A DNA stretch of 10,117 nucleotides from Desulfobacterales bacterium (GTDB taxonomy: Bacteria; Desulfobacterota; Desulfobacteria; Desulfobacterales; 4be13): positions 1 through 10,117 of the forward strand of contig JAOZRQ010000226.1 of assembly GCA_029940115.1 (NCBI GenBank). The letters run 5' to 3'. Below the pieces are notes generated by a model that saw only the letters and a list, made by a program, of their open reading frames with translations, made no database searches and had not been told where the DNA came from. This document shows positions 9,201-10,117 of this stretch, piece by piece (position 1 is the first letter of the stretch; the number at the start of each line of letters is the position of its first letter). The position numbers were made by a program, and so were the translations under genes.

Positions 9201-9672
9201 CCACCGAGGTGCCGAAGAAATCACTCGTAGCTGCATCGCTGGCAAGGAACTCGCCCTTCTGTGTCCAGCCGGCGATCTCCCGCTCAAAGAGATAGGCCGC
9301 TCCGATGTTGGCGGTTGATGAGGTGTTGCCGTCTCTGTAGGGGGCTCCGATAATGGCGTCAGCCCCCCAGACCGCCACCGATGCGCCGAACTTGTCCGTG
9401 TAAACCGCATCCTCCCCGAGGGTGATCATCTGCGGCTGGCTCCAGGCCTCTGCGCTGAGGCGGCGGTAAACGTATGCTGCGCCGGCGCTCTGATTGTATC
9501 CATACGCACCCACTACCGCGTATTCATCAGAGACAGCCACCGACGCGCCAAAGTAATAATCCTCGGAAACGGGGGAATAACTGATTTCACCTGCTTCGGA
9601 TATCACGGGAAACAGGGTTAAAAGCAGACATGCTGCCGCAGTTAAATGGATTGCCAATTTTGCTCTCATCAT
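280..9672 (-). CDS. Giant secreted FG-GAP/cadherin-like repeat protein, dockerin end
   Basis: The intact 3130-residue protein is probably a cell-surface or released adhesin or matrix protein. In order: signal peptide (residues 1-27); seven FG-GAP blades starting at about 41, 95, 153, 208, 269, 327 and 384; 24 tandem cadherin/Ig-like modules (420-3074); and a dockerin-like double calcium loop (3075-3130). No catalytic domain, LPXTG, PEP-CTERM, autotransporter barrel or RTX nonapeptides are visible, so attachment must be indirect or through the dockerin-like end. Acidic EDTP, D-x-EGG and DG motifs recur at module edges and suggest calcium-dependent rigidity. The start is placed at the paired ATG codons (MMRA) because a strong GGAGG lies just upstream and the signal peptide follows directly. 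The specific ligand is unknown. Domain calls rest on visible motifs and are firm; the adhesion role is inference from family behaviour. Confidence 0.95.
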   Translation of the reverse strand: MMRAKLAIHLTAAACLLLTLFPVISEAGEISYSPVSEDYYFGASVAVSDEYAVVGAYGYNQSAGAAYVYRRLSAEAWSQPQMITLGEDAVYTDKFGASVAVWGADAIIGAPYRDGNTSSTANIGAAYLFEREIAGWTQKGEFLASDAATSDFFGTSVDICGDYAIIGAPYDDDKGPESGSVYIFKQSGTGWVEQTKLVPKDGAGYDYFGASVAISGQGTAWYAIVGAHLHNDSVTNTSFGAAYIFKLEGDTWVQQQKLMADDGAAEDHFGTSVDLSGQGPAWYAIVGADGDDDNGQDAGAAYIFTLNGETWTQEGKLSSNNSAGDHFGGAVSIYGESAMVGASGEDDENGNNAGAAYIFKRVVQGIWGQQERRTADVPSSGALFGASVAMSAYYAITGEPGVANNSGAVYVDMGQDIPPTLPPVIQSPGDQTIVKDQTSEIAFTLSDFDTPLEQIEVSATSSNTSLIPNETAHIDTGYFPERSEYLLTLTPVAGQSGTTTITINAKDPENPAQSASFTLLINNPPVISGLDDPVATNENTPAGNISFTVTNVAGEFTATGVSSNTDLVPNQNISIIGTGATRSVTLTPASGKTGSTSVTITVTDKSDGETASKTFSLFVNPAPGISGIPAEGTTPEDTPFYVNLTADAETAASGFTVSAVWISADMSEGRISISGTGRRITITPPLNEYGTAWISITLRNALGGTTTERFPLEVTPINDKPVISGPAEAPLMNQDSTADFTFTVGDVDNPVKQLSVTATSTGDNEEAKDLIPSQNIRVSGTDSERTVTFTPDGYGEAEVTVTVSDGELEETLTFSLIVNARPYISEPSIQEPAIDEDTIGEFFVNISDPDDQTDDLIVTAVSDAPLLVPNTTQHLKISGTGTERRLIITPAANQFGVVEITATVTDPHGAEWESRFFLTVRSVNDPPVPSWIGPQQSAEDQWSDIIPFSVTDAEGGNLTVTVTSENPTLIPNSGDHVRVDGFAVTSFLTYAEPGAEVPIDLSLLPATDQFGTTEITVTVTDDEGADASSPFTLTIGSVNDPPTISNIEDQTTEEDTRTPEIEFIVRDKDPDILTVSVSSNNLVLIPAENIRILGTSGDGQVSPGANTDAALKLTLTPATDQSGQTEITVYVDDGTATASDTFFLTVTPVNDPPVISDLEVSLIMTEDTSESFSFTVSDLDTSIQYVQATATSANEDLVPNKYANLHTDGLGSSRTLFVKPVKNADTNTFGTTTLTVTLSDGQGGTTERSVLLRVNSVNDPPTISGTPDLTVNEDEEYQFGPVASDIDNETDTLVFSIQHKPTWADFDEDTGLLSGVPEDADLGKTTAVVITVTDPLGDAASLPAFDIEVRNVNDPPQVSDIVNQVTDEDTPSDPIGFTVTDVEGGTLLISASSADQNLVPNNGIDIGGFGANYVLPTFPDEEQKLSLTITPAANQTGTATITILVNDGEGTTQSKFYLMVRPVNDPPEIILTEGNQSTDECGEDLAACVVEAEFIVTDPEGGTLRVTTASDDPMLLPDASFQIVDADPDGRVNIIAGEEKTLTLKVTPAQGKSGSAFVTVTVSDESKTDTARFLLDVDYVNRPPEISAIQNQTTDEDTPVDVTFTVTDIEGGAFPITIESSDSVRVPNKPEHITIIPAGQAGGFGPSYVLDMQPEGENPAVQELTVRITPAKNQTGPVTFTVTVEDSVENAVRKFYLTIKPVNDPPVLSDITNQSSDEDVPVEVSFSVTDSEGGMFEGGILKLSVTSSDESLIPTDADHISIYSVPTSGSGFGPNHDVKLSPGVEKDFTLTLTPAEGASGQATIEIRADDGSGTETAIAVKTFLFSVNYVCKMPVITGIYDRTTKEDQPIDIIFTVADIEGGGIPIAVTSSDIDVVPNFPENMDINGRGLNDILTLGPDDEAYPLLKIKPAPNESGATKITVTLTDCGDQTVGETFFLTVNAANDAPVIDPIANHPANECQEGDEECGVDVSITVSDVEGGRVTLSVASSDNDLVPNDADHLDMEGFGPSIFTESLVPGGSDTVTLTLRPQAGVIPVEKNSADVEITVTATDEEGKESSKTFTLRVNRVNQSPELSGIWDRDMNEDDPSVDPPVIFRVSDDEGGQFDISVSSNKESLFPNEYGNLSIEGYGPEYAFSLSPGEPDANLTLSLTPAPDQFGVSIITVTVTDIEGSHVVEKTMIVNVRPVNDAPSVSAIQNQTTTEGTATTPISFTVSDPEGGLLDISVTSSDTDLVPEDDIHMDISGFGKDHTVSSTAGAAVSLTLTLLPAEDESGTADITVTVSDRDGESDLKTFKLMVGVVNEPPIVSNMPSQITNEDVPIEDIPFTVSDKEGGALLISVNSSVQGVIPTDDMHIQVVDGEDIFGASYILNLEEGAGPANLSLRITPEADQSGSSKITVTVQDGDATVQREFILKVNPMNDPPEISPIPSQLVPRDTPTDSIPFTMMDPEGGMFTGGMVEISISSSNHLLVPEDVDHIKIGEGFGRVHQLKALAGEEVGLTLTVTPAEGETGDTYITVKADDGAGDPLTSVAEVSFFIEVTDTGYPPVVTGNANQTMDEDNTLEIPFTVTDLDGGDISVTVTSSNGTLVPENSAHLNIQGFGLNYDLHLGEDETSRDLTLRVIPAADASGETLLTVSAEDEGGRTGTKKFFLVVKSVHDDPTISDIPENKTTEENTPIDVSFTVGTKEISLGNLLLTASSSDTDLIPLDRMTFSGTGDIRTLKIIPAQDMTGEALITITVDDGVTRVLESFTLSVVPVNTSPEIYSIPSPQTVEVNTIATIEFTAQDQEMPARDLEIIVTSLNTRLVPDDHVGDAVYLGDSAVPNYRLIITPATDEIGNAAITISVSDGMDTAEATFTLQVIPEGPIDKPPEIIGLVSPRYTNEDEVKVIKFKVRDEGTPASGLSVNVFSADNAQTLVPNENIQLQRFGEECTLTLTPVENQNGDAVITVVADDGYTTTEGVFTLKVVSINDTPFLSPIEGEREVEVGESALFRFTMSDVETVLETGNVRVQASNDWLIPKENVKVDCSGICTARLTPVAGRSGTAGITVTIDDGEGDINSIKESSFVLTVGDVTPGDVDGDESVGLDDAILALKVLAGIPATVVLDADVNGDGRIGMAEVIYILAELGI
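283..450 (-). other. C-terminal dockerin-like domain
   Basis: Residues 3075-3130 contain two EF-hand-like loops. The first begins GDVDGDESVGLDD and is followed by the helix AILALKVLAG. The second is DADVNGDGRIGMAE followed by the helix VIYILAELGI at the extreme C-terminus. Calcium-ligand positions D3078, D3080, D3082 and D3109, N3111, D3113 are present. Dockerin type I domains bind cohesins in cellulosomes, but in non-cellulolytic bacteria they also end many surface proteins where the partner is unknown. No cohesin domain is recognisable in this window. Confidence 0.85.
451..8415 (-). repeat. 24 tandem cadherin/Ig-like modules
   Basis: Residues 420-3074 divide into 24 modules, starting at residues 420, 522, 620, 718, 819, 924, 1039, 1150, 1258, 1353, 1464, 1581, 1703, 1831, 1944, 2070, 2188, 2302, 2420, 2544, 2658, 2759, 2868 and 2971. 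A typical module reads NDPP-x-IS, then [TN]EDTP, FTVxDxEGG, SSxxxLVPN, LTLTPAxxQxG and ITVTVxDG, ending in FxLxVxxV before the next NDPP. This is the bacterial cadherin-like/Ig-like stalk pattern. DNA identity between modules is low except for short patches such as the linker (GGCGGATC[AG]TTCAC on the plus strand). The array therefore looks old and stable rather than freshly amplified. Confidence 0.9.
5617..5901 (-). other. Divergent module 9, putative Ig (He_PIG-like)
   Basis: Residues 1258-1352 form the shortest module (95 residues) and lack the SSxxxLVPN and LTLTPA motifs of their neighbours. Instead they read FSIQHKPTWADFDEDTGLLSG followed by VPEDADLG, the classic pattern of the He_PIG/dystroglycan-type cadherin-like family, in which a W-x-x-F-D-x-x-T-G-x-L-x-G-x-P core is conserved. 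It keeps the same NDPP linkers on both sides, so it is in register with the array. Confidence 0.75.
8440..9552 (-). other. Seven-bladed FG-GAP beta-propeller domain
   Basis: Residues 41-411 contain seven consecutive FG-GAP repeats, each with F-G-[AGT]-[SA]-V at the start, an [IV]-[IVMT]-G-[AE] core about 12-18 residues later, and a closing GA[AV]Y[VIL][FYD] strand. Aspartate-rich loops such as GDDDNGQD (blade 5), GEDDENGNN (blade 6) and YDDDKGPE (blade 3) resemble the calcium-binding loops of integrin-alpha propellers. Seven blades is the number that closes such a propeller, so the domain looks complete. Blades 4 and 5 share the insertion SGQGxAWYAIVGA, which marks them as the most recently duplicated pair. 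Its position at the mature N-terminus suits a ligand-binding head. Confidence 0.9.
9592..9672 (-). other. Sec signal peptide of the giant protein
   Basis: Residues 1-27 show a short positive n-region (MMRAK), a hydrophobic core rich in Ala and Leu, and a helix-breaking Pro at 22 ahead of S-E-A at 25-27, giving a plausible signal peptidase I cut between A27 and G28. The Cys at 15 sits inside the hydrophobic core without a proper lipobox, so a lipoprotein is unlikely. Confidence 0.85.
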
Positions 9673-9674
9673 AG

Positions 9675-9685
9675 ACCTCCTTTTT
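9675..9685 (-). promoter_or_regulatory. Strong Shine-Dalgarno for the giant gene
   Basis: On the minus strand the sequence is AAAAAGGAGGT followed by CT and two adjacent ATG codons. GGAGG is 3 nt from the first ATG (9672-9670) and 6 nt from the second (9669-9667). The second spacing is closer to optimal, so translation may start one codon later than annotated. The product differs by a single Met. Confidence 0.85.
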
Positions 9686-9687
9686 AT

Positions 9688-9812
9688 AAGGATGAAGGAT
9701 GAAGATAAACCATCTCGCCCGGAATCTGCAACTCATCACCTTGGAAATGCACCCAATGCTCAATTGTCGTATTTCATCCTTCACATCCTTACAAATTTCA
9801 TCCTTCATCCTT
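9688..9812. repeat. 16-bp perfect inverted repeat flanking the leader
   Basis: AAGGATGAAGGATGAA at 9688-9703 is the exact reverse complement of 9797-9812, and of two more array copies at 9818-9833 and 9839-9854. The arm at 9688-9703 lies 2 bp from the Shine-Dalgarno tract. A transcript entering from the right could therefore fold a stem beside the ribosome binding site, with about 93 nt looped out. Whether such a transcript exists is not known. Confidence 0.7.
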
Positions 9813-9884
9813 CACATTTCATCCTTCATCCTTCACATTTCATCCTTCATCCTTCACATTTCATCCTTCCGGTTTCATCCTTCC
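9771..9884. repeat. 21-bp tandem array (TTCATCC-type)
   Basis: Three perfect 21-bp units stand at 9795-9815, 9816-9836 and 9837-9857, each built from two TTCATCC steps plus TTCAC. Degenerate partial units lie at 9771-9792, 9858-9870 and 9871-9884. The short 7-bp sub-period suggests growth by slippage. The right end runs into the last codons of the upstream gene, whose stop codon is formed by a GGATGA of the repeat. The array fills most of the 202-bp gap between the two genes. I see no convincing promoter or intrinsic terminator in the gap. Confidence 0.85.
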
Positions 9885-10117
9885 AAAGTAGCGAGCTCGT
9901 CGGCAGACAGACCGGTGTATCTCATGACAGCGGCGATGTCCAAGCCGTTGGACAGCAGGGTGCGGGCAACTTCGGTGAAGCGGTTTTCAGCCTGTTCGGT
10001 CCGCTCTCTTTCGGAGAGCATCTCTCGTTCAGCCTGTTCGGCCCGCTCTCTTTCCTGCTCGGCCCGCTCTCTTTCCTGCTCGGCCCGCTCTCTTTCCTGC
10101 TCGGCCCGCTCTCTTTC
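9875..10117 (-). CDS. C-terminus of Rpn/PD-(D/E)XK-like protein (partial)
   Basis: The reading frame is open from the right edge to a TGA at 9875-9877 and gives 80 residues; the start lies outside the window. It opens with four ERERAEQ heptads, then two degenerate ones, a charged coiled coil. It ends with a helical tail running from RFTEVARTLL to TGLSADELATLEG. A coiled coil of ERAEQ units followed by a [AR]-x-LL-x-x-GLD-x-x-x-V-x-x-x-TGLS-x-x-EL tail is a common ending of Rpn/YhgA-like and related PD-(D/E)XK nuclease-transposase proteins, and of some Uma2-type proteins. The nuclease core would be upstream and cannot be seen, so the family call is inference. It is on the same strand as the giant gene but 202 bp away, with repeats between. 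Confidence 0.6.
   Translation of the reverse strand, partial: ERERAEQERERAEQERERAEQERERAEQAEREMLSERERTEQAENRFTEVARTLLSNGLDIAAVMRYTGLSADELATLEG
9992..10117 (-). repeat. 21-bp in-frame repeats encoding heptads
   Basis: Four 21-bp units at 10117-10097, 10096-10076, 10075-10055 and 10054-10034 are identical except for one silent change (GAG to GAA) in the last. Each encodes ERERAEQ. Two diverged units follow (10033-10013 and 10012-9992). Near-identity at the DNA level, including third positions, points to recent slippage, and the coding array continues off the right edge. Confidence 0.85.

Noticed and set aside
9628..9630. Cys15 of the giant protein as a lipoprotein cysteine
   Set aside because: The preceding residues (T-A-A-A) do not form a lipobox, and the cysteine is in the middle of the hydrophobic core.
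9721..9770. Possible promoter upstream of the giant gene (TTGAGC then GGTGAT at 17-nt spacing on the minus strand)
   Set aside because: The -10 hexamer matches the consensus at only three of six positions. A sigma-54 reading also fails because the GG to GC spacing is 9 rather than 10.
9587..9808. 73-codon minus-strand frame overlapping the start of the giant gene
   Set aside because: It begins inside the 21-bp array and runs out of frame through the signal-peptide region; no domain and no ribosome binding site other than repeat-derived GGATG.
9771..9884. CRISPR array
   Set aside because: The 21-bp units are directly contiguous with no unique spacers.

Overview
The window is almost entirely one giant minus-strand gene (280-9672, 3130 codons) for a secreted, multidomain, adhesin-like protein. 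It is flanked on both sides by repeat-rich non-coding DNA and by the 3' end of a second minus-strand gene that runs off the right edge. No rRNA, tRNA, CRISPR array or transposase gene is visible.

Layout, left to right. Positions 1-76 hold short CGCAGAT-type repeats arranged as an inverted repeat. Positions 110-272 hold a compact element with about 27-bp imperfect terminal inverted repeats, flanked by exact 7-bp direct repeats (GAATCAG at 103-109 and 273-279). Its interior is made of two opposed hexanucleotide arrays, and it looks like a MITE-type insertion directly abutting the stop codon of the giant gene. Positions 280-9672 are the giant gene. Read in its own direction it encodes a Sec-type signal peptide, a seven-bladed FG-GAP beta-propeller (integrin-alpha type), 24 tandem cadherin/Ig-like modules of 95-128 residues joined by VNDPP-type linkers, and a C-terminal dockerin-like pair of calcium loops. 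Positions 9673-9874 are the intergenic leader, with a strong Shine-Dalgarno sequence, a 21-bp tandem array and an inverted copy of the array core next to the ribosome binding site. Positions 9875-10117 encode the last 80 residues of an upstream gene: heptad-repeat coiled coil followed by a short conserved helical tail, of the kind seen on Rpn/PD-(D/E)XK-type nuclease-transposase-like proteins.

The organism is a GC-moderate Gram-negative bacterium. FG-GAP propeller plus cadherin-like repeats plus dockerin-like ending, near an ERAEQ-tailed Rpn-like protein and among many small dispersed repeats, recalls large-genome Desulfobacterota (Desulfonema/Desulfococcus-type sulfate reducers and relatives). 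This is an impression from composition and gene style, not a demonstrated assignment.

Functionally the window is centred on a single extracellular protein. The propeller is a likely ligand- or surface-binding head, the repeats a long calcium-stiffened stalk, and the dockerin-like end a possible docking point. The partial upstream gene is on the same strand but separated by 202 bp of repeat DNA, and nothing suggests it acts with the adhesin. The least ordinary parts are the 110-272 element and the repeat-built leader.
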